DNA of 64,000 nucleotides, from assembly GCA_028023455.1 (NCBI GenBank), contig JAQFVV010006852.1, positions 124,001 to 188,000 on the forward strand, in the 5' to 3' direction. Position 1 is the first letter of the stretch; each line of letters starts with the position of its first letter. The translations under genes and the position numbers were made by a program. The DNA comes from Epiperipatus broadwayi (taxonomy: Eukaryota > Onychophora > Udeonychophora > Euonychophora > Peripatidae). Of the stretch, positions 13,490 to 23,929 are shown one piece after another. The notes beneath the pieces are model-generated. The model made no database searches. It worked only from the letters and a program-made list of their open reading frames with translations, and was not told the origin of the DNA.

Positions 13490-13744
13490 TATCAGTAAAC
13501 TTAGTAAAAAAAAACAAATAAAAAAAAAAGACTTTACTTATATAAACACAGAGGTAAATATAAACTCATGGCCTAATCCTACGCTAAACCTATGGTAATA
13601 CATCATAGTAGATTACACTATCATAATACATTTAGTGCTTCTAACAATTATCAACACATATAATGAAATCATCGGTTATTAGTAAATATTTTAAACTTAA
13701 ACAGATATATCCCCAAACGAGTATACATCTTAGTCAAAAATAAA
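13490..13744. other. interior segment between 3' LTR and minisatellite
   Basis: AT-rich spacer with A runs. In gag orientation this is where a polypurine tract should abut the LTR, but the sense strand here is T-rich and no purine run touches the LTR edge. Confidence 0.5.
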
Positions 13745-14215
13745 AGATATGTTTTTATATATATAACATATAACGCGTGAAATATATAAAGGATATAGAG
13801 ATCAAATATACAGTGTATAATATGTATGTAAGGTATATAAATAAAGTATAACACGGATAATATATAAAGTGTATGTAGATAGAATATAAAGTGTATAATA
13901 TGTATAAGGTAACATATAAAGTGTTAATATATCTAAGGTATATAAACAAAATATAAAGTGTATAATATATAAAGTGTATAATAAAATAAAAAGTGTTAAT
14001 ATATCTGTATAAAATATGAAGTGTACAATATATAAAGTGGGTGCACCTATAAAGTGTATATAGATAAAATATAGAGTGTATACTATATAAATATAAAAGG
14101 GTATGTGTATATATAAAGTGCATAATATATATATATATAAAAGGTATATAAATAAAATATAGAGTGTATAATATATATATATATAAAAGAGTATATAAAA
14201 AGATCAATCACACAC
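13745..14215. repeat. TA-rich minisatellite inside the element
   Basis: Degenerate repetition of strings like tataaagtgtataatata with variable spacing. A 150-codon minus-strand ORF across it is a product of the repeat (Ile/Tyr/Leu/Thr only) and is not a gene. Confidence 0.8.
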
Positions 14216-14234
14216 ACAAAAAAAAACTAACAAT

Positions 14235-15889
14235 TTAAATAGGATCTGGGGGTTGCCTGTAGTTTAACGATGCTGGCTGTCTATATGGTCTCTTTGCTCT
14301 AGTCTGATTTCGGGATTCCCATCTAGGCGACCGACTAGTCATCATCATTTGACATCTTGGAGGATCGATTCGCCGCATCTTCTCCGGTGGTTCTTTAGGT
14401 CCTGGTGTGAAATCAATCATTGTTAGAAACCCTACCATGTCTTCTATTGTCCTACTCCGACAACCCATCATTAGTTGTTGTATTCGATTAGGCATGTTTT
14501 GCTGGATAATTCTGATCATCTGTGTCTCGGTGAATGGGAAGGCCGTCAAAAATCGGAGGGAAGCTATCTGCCTCAGAAAAAATTGAGTATGGGTCTCCTT
14601 TACTATCGATCCATAGGTTTCCTGAGTATACTATGGTAGATACCCTCCTGGCGCTCCTCACTCCAAAACGTTTTGTGCATGGCATCCGTATATTGCTCAA
14701 AATTTTGCGGCTTCTCATCACAACAGTCCCACCATGATTTGGCGTACCCGTATAAATAGTGTATAGATAAAGCTATCTGATCAGCCACTGGGATTTTCTG
14801 AAACCTGAAAAGTTCCCTTAAACTTTCTAAATGGGCCTTTGGGTTTTCTCCCACTTCTCCTTTGAAAGATTTTACTTGAATAAATTTTGCTAAACTTATG
14901 TGGCTACCTATTGATGGAATGCCCAGTCCAAATGTGTCTGCAACTAACTCACTGCTATCTGGGTTGGCTATCTGCTCATTTCCTTTGCTTATGATGCTTT
15001 CTGCCTTGACATTTCTTTCCTCCTCTCTAAGAATATCTTTAGCGTCCCCTACTGACAGTTTTCTTTTGCACGGGTTCTCGGCTAAATGACTAATGGCTAG
15101 ACTGTTTTCTTCCTTGGCTGCTACTTGACTTCTATAAGCCAGGCCTTCTTTTAATCCATATATTTCATCCCGGATCTCACTATATGTGTCTTCATATTCC
15201 TGCAACTTCCTGCCAAGATCTGTCTCCATTTTATTAAACTTCTCCCCTATATCCCTCTCTTGATGCTCAACCTGCTCCCCCATGGCCTTGATTTCCTCTT
15301 GGATTTTCACCATTTCATTTTTATTTTCTGTCCTGGTTGTATCCAGCATTTCTGTGAATTCAAACTGTATTTTTTCACAATTCTGTTGGCAGCTAAAGGA
15401 TACTTCCTGCAGGCCTTTACACAGCATTTCTTCTAAGTCTTTTCTAATCTGTGCCGTTCCTTCCTCACATCGCCTGCCCAAAGCTTCAAAACGTCGTTCC
15501 ATTTCTAGATTATTTCTACGATCCCTCTCTTCTGCCTCCTGTCTATTTTTCCTATCTCTCTCTTCTGCATCCTATCTAAGTTGCTTCACTAGTGACTCCA
15601 TCATTGAGTTCATATTCCAGCATTCTTTCTTAAATTCTTCTATAGGTCTCTGTTCAGATCCCGTGGTGTCTGACTTTTCTGATATGGCCACGCTTTGATG
15701 TATCGATGCCTTTTCCCTAATCTGGCTCGTCCTCGCTTCACCTTCCTTGTCTCCCTCTGTGCTGCTACTCTCTTCCATAATTTCTTTTCCCGATCTTAAT
15801 CTAATACCCCTATACATTCCTTCTTTTCCTGTTTTCCCTTCTTCCCCTTCGCTCACTACTTCCCTTTCTTCTTCCATACTACTATCCAT
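14235..15889 (-). pseudogene. gag: Gag of a Ty3/gypsy-like element, damaged
   Basis: Minus-strand reading of about 550 codons starting at an ATG at 15889. Order: an acidic Glu/Gly/Ser-rich N-terminus; a long coiled-coil-like Glu/Arg/Gln segment (about 15600-15150); then a capsid-like region at about 14900-14650 with the Ala-x-x-Trp-Trp signature (YGYAKSWWDCCDEKPQNFEQY) typical of retrotransposon Gag; then a basic Arg/Pro-rich tail. Two lesions are visible: an in-frame TAG at 15572-15574 with the same frame continuing beyond it, and a frameshift between about 14634 and 14605, after which another frame stays open to a TGA-free end at 14235. No CCHC zinc knuckle is present. Gag would form the particle that packages element RNA; this copy would need suppression or a helper. 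No pol follows: only minisatellite lies downstream. Confidence 0.75.
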
Positions 15890-15898
15890 TTTAATATA

Positions 15899-16161
15899 CT
15901 AACAAAAAAAAATTTTCTCTTTTTAATGGCTCAATTTGTTTTTACTAAAGTTTCTTGGTTTTTGTTTACTTTACTAACTCGGCTAATTGCTGCACTCCAC
16001 AAAGAAAACGATCTGTCTCCTACTCATCTCAACACCTATGCCTAACTCTATTAATACACCTAACTTCTCGCTATACATTCGCTTGATGCCCACCCAACAT
16101 TTAACTAACAGTGAAATAAATTTAACATATACAACAACAAAAATTATAAAATGCAACTCAC
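15899..16161 (-). other. possible intron in the element's 5' leader
   Basis: On the gag strand a strong donor (GTGAGT, complement of 16156-16161) precedes a strong acceptor: a T-run then gttag at 15899-15908, ten bases upstream of the gag ATG. Upstream, an ATG at 16210 opens a 17-codon reading (MNRGKFKKEKQLQETKG) into the donor; after splicing it would stop at once, so the exon would act as leader or a small upstream ORF. The unspliced frame continues to 75 codons. Splicing is inferred from consensus only. Confidence 0.35.
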
Positions 16162-16556
16162 CCTTGGTCTCTTGCAGCTGTTTTTCTTTTTTAAATTTTC
16201 CACGGTTCATGGTTATAATTTAATTTAATTTACACATCTGTGCTAGTTTCGAACCTTTAAGATTTGATTTGACCTTACCTTTATTTCATTCACTTTCTCG
16301 TTCAATCCAATTCATAAAACATAAAACAAATAATAGACCCCCTTTTCTCTCTTTACTCCTGATGACAAAATTTATGTGAGAACGATTTGACATTTATTCA
16401 AATCATCCTCGGGCACCAGTCACAGTGAGCAAGAAAGTTTACACAGCATATATTAGAAATCCCCTTAAAATTCTACTATGCATCTACAAATACTTTTTAC
16501 ATAATAAAATAATAATCTATTCAGAGTATGGAATCAATTGACATTCAAACTCAGGA

Positions 16557-16857
16557 AAAAAAAAATCTATACATATACATTATTTTGGAACACGAAAAAA
16601 AATTAATTCAAAATCATTAATTTTAAACAAAAGAATTTTATCTCTATACTCAATCTCCTCAGGAGTGGAAATAAGTTACTACAAACCCGGTGAAAAAAAA
16701 AATCTTACATATATACATTATTTTAAAAAAAAAAATTGACTCAAAATCGTTAATTTTGACCAAAAGAATTATATATATATACTCCATAATCTCTTCAGGG
16801 GTGGAAATAAGTTACAAGCCCCACGATTTTGGGCGTCCAAACCCGGTGAAAAAAAAA
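16557..16857. repeat. imperfect tandem duplication in the element leader
   Basis: Two units, about 16557-16691 and 16692-16857, share a run of blocks: acatatacattatttt, ttaattttRaMcaaaagaatt, ggRgtggaaataagttac and aaacccggtgaaaaa. Only the unit beside the LTR contains the tRNA-complementary-like block (16818-16839); the distal unit lacks about 20 bp at that place. Confidence 0.7.
16818..16839 (-). promoter_or_regulatory. candidate primer-binding site
   Basis: Minus-strand TGGACGCCCAAAATCG followed by TGGGGC resembles the TGGCGCCCAACGTGGGGC type of retroelement primer-binding site (complement of a tRNA 3' end ending CCA), with one inserted and a few changed bases. It lies 27 nt from the LTR edge, farther than usual, separated by an A/T run. 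If real, it supports minus-strand orientation. Confidence 0.4.
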
Positions 16858-16866
16858 AAAATACTA

Positions 16867-19830
16867 TGTAACAGTCAAGTTTGTACATTCGCGTAACAGA
16901 ATTCAGAATCCAAGCAAAAGAGACCGAAGCTGACCAGACTAGGACTGTAACATCCCGAGTCCGACCGCACTTCAACTCGTAAACCAGGATTCCAAGACTC
17001 ACGACCTTACGAATGACCACCTTGAAATTACACGTAGTATATCTCTTTCCACATGGCCGACATAGGTCACGGAGAAGCAATGAGACTCTGATAATTAAAA
17101 GAAAGGTTCTTAATTGACTAAAATATCACTAATTTAATTTAACTTAATGCATAGTTTTCACATATATAGACTATAAAGGATAATTAGAATTGGATTGAAT
17201 TAAATCAATAACGAGACAGAGAACGAAATACATTAAATTAATTATATATTTATTTACAACTCATAGCTATATATCACTTATTTACAATAGTATTCAGCGT
17301 AGAATGTACAAACATTTGGTTATTTAAAATCACTTTACATAAGTAATCATTAAATTTCATAGATGAGTTTAACATGTGCCCATCTTAGGAATTGTTTACA
17401 ATTGATACATAATTAATCACTACGTTATGTCTATAAATCTCGATAAGCCAAATCCTATTACATTTGTGGCTGGTATATAAATAATTATATTAAACTTTGA
17501 TCATGAATTCATTTACTAAAGTATACAATATAATTTAATAACGAGCGCATAAACCAGCTCAAGTAATGATCGATCGAACATGGCTTTCGAGAGAAAATTT
17601 CAGAATGCTGAAAGCGTTATATAAAGGTGGGAGAGTTGGCTGAAATAAGATTTTACCAATGCGCTATGGCACAGGTAAACAATAATAGGAAAAGTCACTC
17701 TGCGGATGGATGAAATAACTTCAGGGTTCTTGCGACAAACGCCGGTACCCTGTAACCGATCGCAATGCTGCATGAAAAGGAACATTGTGTTCAGGAATGG
17801 CGGGGGTCTTACGTACTAACCTGGCCTTGGCTCAGGCTTCGCTACTGCTCTACCCTATAAGAGAAGATGTGCTGGCAACGCCGTGGCTCCATCTTAAGAT
17901 ACGTATATTACGTATAGCAGCAAAACGAGAATAATTTTATAAAATAAGATCACATCCGCCAAGCAAAGAATAGTATATTTCATACTATGAAATACGAGTT
18001 AATAGCATATTAGCTCTATCAAATTGGGACCAACTCTTGCGTAGCCTGATAATAAATGTCTATGCTACTAAAGGGAATATTATTACATCTGTACTTTGAC
18101 ATGTTCGATCTATTAAGTTACTTATAGATAAGAAATATTTAAGGAGGGAAAGTATATTTCTATGGACTTAAGAATTTAAATGTCAAATATACTTATAAAT
18201 ATGATCAAGGCTAAATTTAATTCTAAATAAAACTATAAGGTTAAGTTTTTAACTGGTTGATCAAGAGCCACATTTCGCATATTAAATCATTTAAATAATA
18301 AAAAAAATAGGATTTCGAAACAGTGTAGAAAGTTGATGCTATAAATAAATTACGCGAAGATTTTCAAATAATATCTTCTTAAAAAGATGAAATTAAGTGC
18401 CACTGTTTCGAAATATTGGCATATAAAATATAATAAGCATTTAAAATAAACAAAGAAATATAGACACAACCGCAGTGATATAACTTTAAATTAGACACTT
18501 ATACTACTCAGATTATTTAAACTTTAACAACATGAAATTTTGGATAGCAATTGACATATTTAAAATATTAATTAAATGGATTTAAGTTTTGGGTTACATT
18601 TAGCTTTATCATTATTTTAAAAGAAAGTTAGCTAACTTAGATAGATATTATTACATTTAGAATTACACAGAGCTCTGCGGTTTGAAAAATAAAACGGTAC
18701 TGGTATGATTTATCTGCAAGTTCTTGGCTGTTGGTTTGGTTTAGTTTGACTGGGCGGCATCATCTTTCTCCTTATGTTAGGCTCGTCTCTTCTATCGGCA
18801 TGATGGTGGTTTAGGCATTTCGACGAGAGAAACCCCGTTCTCCCGCGGAGTAACAGCAACAAGATGCCCGCTTTTAGCCGGACATGTTCAAATTAACAAT
18901 TGTGAATACTGGCTACAACTCTCACTAACAATATGGCTGTCCTTCTCCAACAATACAGAGTATTTATATGTTTTCCTTATCGGAATCTCCCGCCTCAAGA
19001 CTCACTAAACTCAGGAATTTAATTAAGTGTTTTTCAATTTATAATTCAGATCTTCGATAACTTATGTTAGAAACATTCCATAAGCTATTATTATAATTAA
19101 GATTTTTCATTGCAAACAATTGTCCAATTTAGATTTTAAAATAACTTAAATCTTATCTAAGGAGATTTTAATTAGTAAATTTTGAACTAGTTTTACTTTT
19201 TACGAATTCCAGGTGTGGTCGTTAATGACACTTGTTTACAACCAAAAATCTTTTAATTACTTGACCAGCTTTTATTTTTAATCTTACATAGAAACTCTTT
19301 CTATTTAAAAACAACCTTATAACATTTTTTTTAAAAACGAAAACATTTTTAACATATTTATTAAAAATAATTTGCAAACATATTTTGATATAGCTTTTAA
19401 ATATATTTTCGAGAAACTTTTCCCTGAAATATATTTAAAACAAGAAATCTTTTAACAATTTTAAAGAAACATTTAATAGTATTTTTAGATAACGGCTTTT
19501 ACATATTTTAAATCATGTCTTTCTTCTATATAGCACAGATTATATATCCACATACGAAATTACAATATTAAACAACAAAATTAATAATTTACTCTTAACT
19601 TAAATAATATAATAAACATTTTTAGAAATCTTAAATAACTTTAGTACGCTATAATTTTAGTAATCCTATCTAATTATAGCGTTCGTTCGCACGTAAATAT
19701 ATAATACTGTTTATACAGACATGAACGAATTTTATATTTATTAACATTTAAATAGGTTCGAACTTAGCACAGATGAGAGTGTCATTAGGTTTGATGGTGA
19801 AACGGAAAGGGATTGGAGATTTCCGTTTCA
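16867..19830 (-). repeat. 5' LTR (right) of the gag-only element
   Basis: 2964 bp, almost identical to 10522-13489. Visible differences are scattered substitutions (for example a G/A in the gtcRctctg string) and a few small indels such as a 5-bp loss near 19290. In gag orientation this LTR should carry the promoter; the sequence alone does not locate the start site. Confidence 0.9.
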
Positions 19831-19834
19831 GTAT
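19831..19834. repeat. target-site duplication, right (gtat)
   Basis: Partner of 10518-10521. The base a precedes both copies (from the LTR end here and from the flank on the left), so only four bases are counted. Confidence 0.8.
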
Positions 19835-20496
19835 TAAACCCTTTGGATTACTGTTACAACATATATGTAAACAAAGAGAATAAAACACTCTCCTGCAAGC
19901 TATGAATTGAACAATTTAAATGTGGAACAAAGGATTAAAAATAAAATGAATCCATTCTATTCTTGAAACTCAAATATTTATAAACATACCTTTATCAACA
20001 TTCTTAATAATTCATTATGAATTCAATATATCATCCAAGTGGAATATGACATTTAATATTTGGTAAACTAATAAAATCAATTGTATATGACTGAAGATAG
20101 AATCTCTTTTAGCATTATGTTTATAATAAAGATTTAATATGTAAACATTAAATTAATCATAGCTCAAGTCTATCTGTAAATAAAAGGAGTAAATCATCCT
20201 TTTTTAGACTATGGCTTAAAAGTGCTCTAAAAGTTCAACAGAAAATTGAGAATAGAATTTATCCCATTAATGTCAGGATGTTCATGGCTTCAAGTCAATC
20301 GAAAACTGTCAATTTTTGAGCTATGGTAGTGTTTTTATGTTATTTTAAAGCTTACAAAAAGTACTGCAAGATGCTGCCCTCTCTAGAATTATTTCACAAG
20401 TAAAAAATCAATAAAATGGATATTGAAGGTTCAACTATGGGAGAAGGCAGGCTTTCCTAGATGCTGATTGGTTGGTTCTCATTTAAAAAAACAGTG
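19835..20496. other. non-coding flank of the LTR element
   Basis: AT-rich, no gene. 20160-20460 is slightly less AT-rich and may belong to the repeat that follows. Confidence 0.5.
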
Positions 20497-20915
20497 CCTG
20501 TCAATAATTTTCACTGCTCCAACATCTTCATTTTGATTTTTCAAAATGAAAATGTATGTTTTAGAGTGTTTCAACTATTTTTTGTACATATTACACATTA
20601 TTTTCATAAAATATGCTGAAACTATAATTATTTAAAAAAATAGTAAGATTTTCATAAAAAAATTCTTTACTTTTACACAAGCGTAAATTGAAAAAGAAAC
20701 CAGTGCTAGCAACAATTTTGACACCTGTCAACAATTTACATTGCCCTAAGCTCTTTATTTGAATTTCATATAAAAATGAATGTTTTAGATTCTTTTGGTG
20801 GCATTTATTTACATAATATAATGTATTTTGGTAAAAAAGGCTGAAACTATAATTATTTAGAAAAATAGTAAATTTTAGTAAAAAAATTATTTACTTTTAC
20901 ACTAACGTAAATTGA
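20497..20915. repeat. tandem duplication, period about 225 bp
   Basis: Two units, 20497-20691 and 20724-20915. Each begins cctgtcaaYaatt and contains gctgaaactataattattta, ending ttacttttacac-aRcgtaaattga. The middles are diverged. Confidence 0.75.
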
Positions 20916-21291
20916 GGAAATCAATGACATTTGCAGCACTTTCTAATTTGTTACGAATTTTCTTTTTAAGTCTTCCACTATTGAATACTTTTATAATTAT
21001 AAATAGAAATTTATTTCTGAAAAAACTTTTATTCACTTTCATATACTGACAAATTATTAATAGACTTTTTACAAATGAAACTAAAATGATTATAGTATTA
21101 AAAGATGAATATATTTTTATGGCTGAGTTTGTCAATTGACCAATCAAAAGTTGTAAAACTTTAATTCACTTGGCCAATGAAAATTAAAAAAAAATTTCAA
21201 TGAAAAGGCTAATCATGCTGTTCTGATGTTTTTATACATATCTCTGGCAACATTGTTGGTAATAGAGGGAAGGTAATTTACTTCCTTTTTA
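20916..21291. other. non-coding stretch
   Basis: AT-rich; an 81-codon minus-strand ORF (20902-21147) overlaps the repeat unit and has low-complexity composition, so it is not called. Confidence 0.5.
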
Positions 21292-21772
21292 ATAAACGGA
21301 GCAAAACTCTCCATACAGTATTGCCACCTGTGCTAAACAGAGTAATCAATGGATGCCAGAAGGCTTGTGCATAAAATCCCTATCTAATGCCTACTCATCC
21401 AATATCACCAGACTAGTTTCTGGCTTGTGGCCTTCGTCAGTGAGGAGCTTTGGATCTGAGAGCACTGCATCTAGATCTTAGGATCTAATGCAACCCTCTA
21501 GCAACCACCTTTTATCTCTACTTAACTACAAAACTATGAGAATGAAATTGGAAAACACAAAAAATATTTTCAATCTAAGCTCAATAGCTTATATAGTCAT
21601 ATGGGTCTGAACTCAGTTCAGCACCCATACATTTTGGTGTCTTTGGCTCTTTTACAACCATAGCCACCACTATCCTATTAGGCAGGATTTTATGCACAAG
21701 CCTTCTGGCATCCATTGATTACTCTGCTTAGCACAGGTGGCAATACTGTATGGAGAGTTTTGCTCTGTTTAT
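21292..21772. mobile_element. fold-back element with 88-bp inverted arms
   Basis: Arms 21292-21379 and 21685-21772 are almost perfectly complementary; the shared core includes ctccatacagtattgccacc and its complement. The 305-bp centre is not AT-rich and carries a hammerhead-like core on the minus strand. No target duplication is obvious. It may be a MITE-like DNA element or a PLE-derived inverted pair. Confidence 0.7.
21405..21444 (-). ncRNA. hammerhead-ribozyme-like motif (type I arrangement)
   Basis: Minus strand: core CTGACGA (21434-21440), a 3-bp stem II hairpin GGC-CACAA-GCC (21422-21432) with one unpaired A on each side, then GAAAC (21416-21420), then TA and a GTC cleavage triplet (21411-21413). 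Bases flanking the core pair weakly as stem I (TCA with TGG/TGA). The extremely short stem III is the form known for hammerheads of Penelope-like elements. Core bases are all present; activity is untested. Confidence 0.5.
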
Positions 21773-23900
21773 CAACAATTAATGTGCTAGTATAGGAAAT
21801 GTGATCATGTGATACTTCCTTTTTACATATATACTTTATGTTATGTTTAATTTAATATTTACACATTAAATATTATTCAATTATTTATTTGTTTGAAGAG
21901 AGATTCTGTCCCAAGCCTTGCATAATTGGTTATTAGTTTAATAAATGCATGCCATATTTGATCTAAATGATATATTGATTTTATTACCAGCAATATTAAA
22001 ATGGATTAAAGAAATTTATAAGCATCAGAATTTCAACAATAGGTAGCTTTAATCTATTATTGATATTTTGATCAACATTTAGAGTGGTTTTAATTCATAA
22101 CTTGAGGAAGGGTGATTTTTTTTTGTTTATACATATACATTAAGCTATGTTTTTTAATGTTTATATATATATAAATATTGATTTCCCTTTGTATATATTT
22201 GTAATTTAAATTTGCATATGTAGTTTTAATTTCAAGAATTCATTATTTTTGTATGATTTTAGAATAAATGTATGTTTATTTTATGTATTTTTTAAAATTT
22301 TTTCTTCATATTATACTGCAAAATATTACACCTTTATCATTTATTTTATATATTGTTTTTGTTAGACATCTTAAAATAGTTCTGCAAATTCAAGTGCCAC
22401 TTAGCCTCTAAATAATTACAGTAATAATATTTAGTTTCTGATTCATTTAATTAGATTTTTTTTACATAATTCTGAAATAAAAGCTTTACCAAATACTGAT
22501 AAGGTTAATTAATGCATTTTTTTGTGTATTAAATAAATTATAGCAGGTTTAACCTATTTAGCTGTAAATTCCATATTTTTATTTTGAATAAGTTTTAGTG
22601 AGACGTTTATCCATATTACTTTATATTTAACATTTTGCTTTTAGAACTAAATCTTTTTTATATATTTTGATAATTTTAATATGATTTATTACAACTTTAA
22701 GCTTTCAAATGATAAATATTCTAAAAGTTAATAGTTGATGTTTGTGAAATATGACAATAAATTTCAAAATTCAATTTTTACATATAACAATAATGCTTGG
22801 TGTCATTGGACGTAATTTGTCTACTCAAAATGTTAGTAAAAAGAAGTATTAGATATTTAAATTCTAATGTTATTAAAAGCAAAATATATTTAGGATTAGT
22901 TATCATCAAAAAAAGAAAAAAGTATTAAAAGAAAAGTTATTATTTATTGGTCTTATCTTTTAACAAATTTGATTCTAGATTACCCAGTAGAAACTACTTT
23001 CACTTTTGTTGTAACAATTTTTTAAAAATTGTTTTTAAATAGATGTTTTCAAATCAAATCTTGTTTTGGTGATGTAAGTTTTTAATTTAAAATAAATATT
23101 TTCCAAAAATATTGCAAAAATAATCTTTAACATGTAAAAAAATTACAGAGTTAGCCAATCTATCTGTTTTTTTTGTTAGAGAATGTTAATGAATATTTAT
23201 TTATAGATATAAGAGCAATGTAAACAAGGAGGAAAAACATGTGAAAATACTATCTGCCTAATTATTATTATTATTTTTAATTTAGAGATGTGAGTATTTG
23301 TTATGTAATAGATATTTAAACTCTTTTTTTTTCACTTTATATCAATAATTCAGTAGACTTCAATATTTGATACTTTTTCTAATCTAGATTCATTATTTGA
23401 AAGTTTTTTAAATTTAAATCTAAAATATTACAAATATTGATCCTAAAAAATAATTATCACTTATGTCCTTATTACAACTTATAAGATAATAATTCGAAAT
23501 ACTTTTCACTCAGATATTTTTTGAGTTGTTACCTATATAAATATTGTTTTCAATTGCGATATCATGCATAAAACTAAAAATACAAATTCTGCATATTTAG
23601 CATGAAATTTTTTAATATTTAAATTTTTGCCAATTTTTTTTGCATTTGAATAAACATTTTTATAAATATGTTTTAAGAATTCTCTTGCAAGTTATATGCC
23701 ATAATTATTTAATTATTTTTAGGATATATTTATAAAATTGTTAGCCTGCAAAATTATGACTTAAAGTTCAAATCTAAAATAAAAATAATATATTTTTCAC
23801 ATAGCTGAATAATTTTTATGTAGCTTCAACATTGTTTCAGATATTCAATTAATTACATCTCTAATGTAAAACAATATAAAAAATCATGGTCATTATTAGA
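21773..23900. other. AT-rich non-coding stretch
   Basis: No gene, RNA or repeat identified; long T and A runs throughout. Confidence 0.55.
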
Positions 23901-23929
23901 TAAATAATAAACTCTGTTCAGTATAAATA

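Larger units (their letters stand above)
10522..19830 (-). mobile_element. gag-only LTR retrotransposon with 3-kb LTRs
   Basis: A complete insertion: LTR 10522-13489, interior 13490-16866, LTR 16867-19830, bordered by a 4-bp direct repeat gtat at 10518-10521 and 19831-19834. Both LTRs begin TGTAACAG and end TTTCA on the plus strand, giving TG...CA termini. The interior carries a damaged gag on the minus strand, a tRNA-complementary-like site near the right LTR, a long leader and a TA-rich minisatellite. The gag direction makes the right LTR the 5' one. No protease, RT, RNase H or integrase motif was found in any frame, so the element is non-autonomous as a design rather than by simple decay. 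LTR divergence is about 15-20 differences in 2.97 kb by eye. A 4-bp duplication and the Gag type fit Ty3/gypsy. No convincing polypurine tract is visible next to the 3' LTR on the gag-sense strand. Confidence 0.85.

Noticed and set aside
13755-14207. 150-codon minus-strand ORF
   Set aside because: It is the translation of the TA-rich minisatellite; only Ile, Tyr, Leu, Phe, His and Thr recur.
15282-15698. 138-codon plus-strand ORF opposite gag
   Set aside because: Antisense shadow of the Gag reading; Ser/Phe/Leu-rich as expected from the complement of a coiled-coil sequence.
16385-16430. Alternative primer-binding-like string TGGTGCCCGAGGA on the minus strand
   Set aside because: Over 400 bp from the LTR edge, too far to prime minus-strand DNA.
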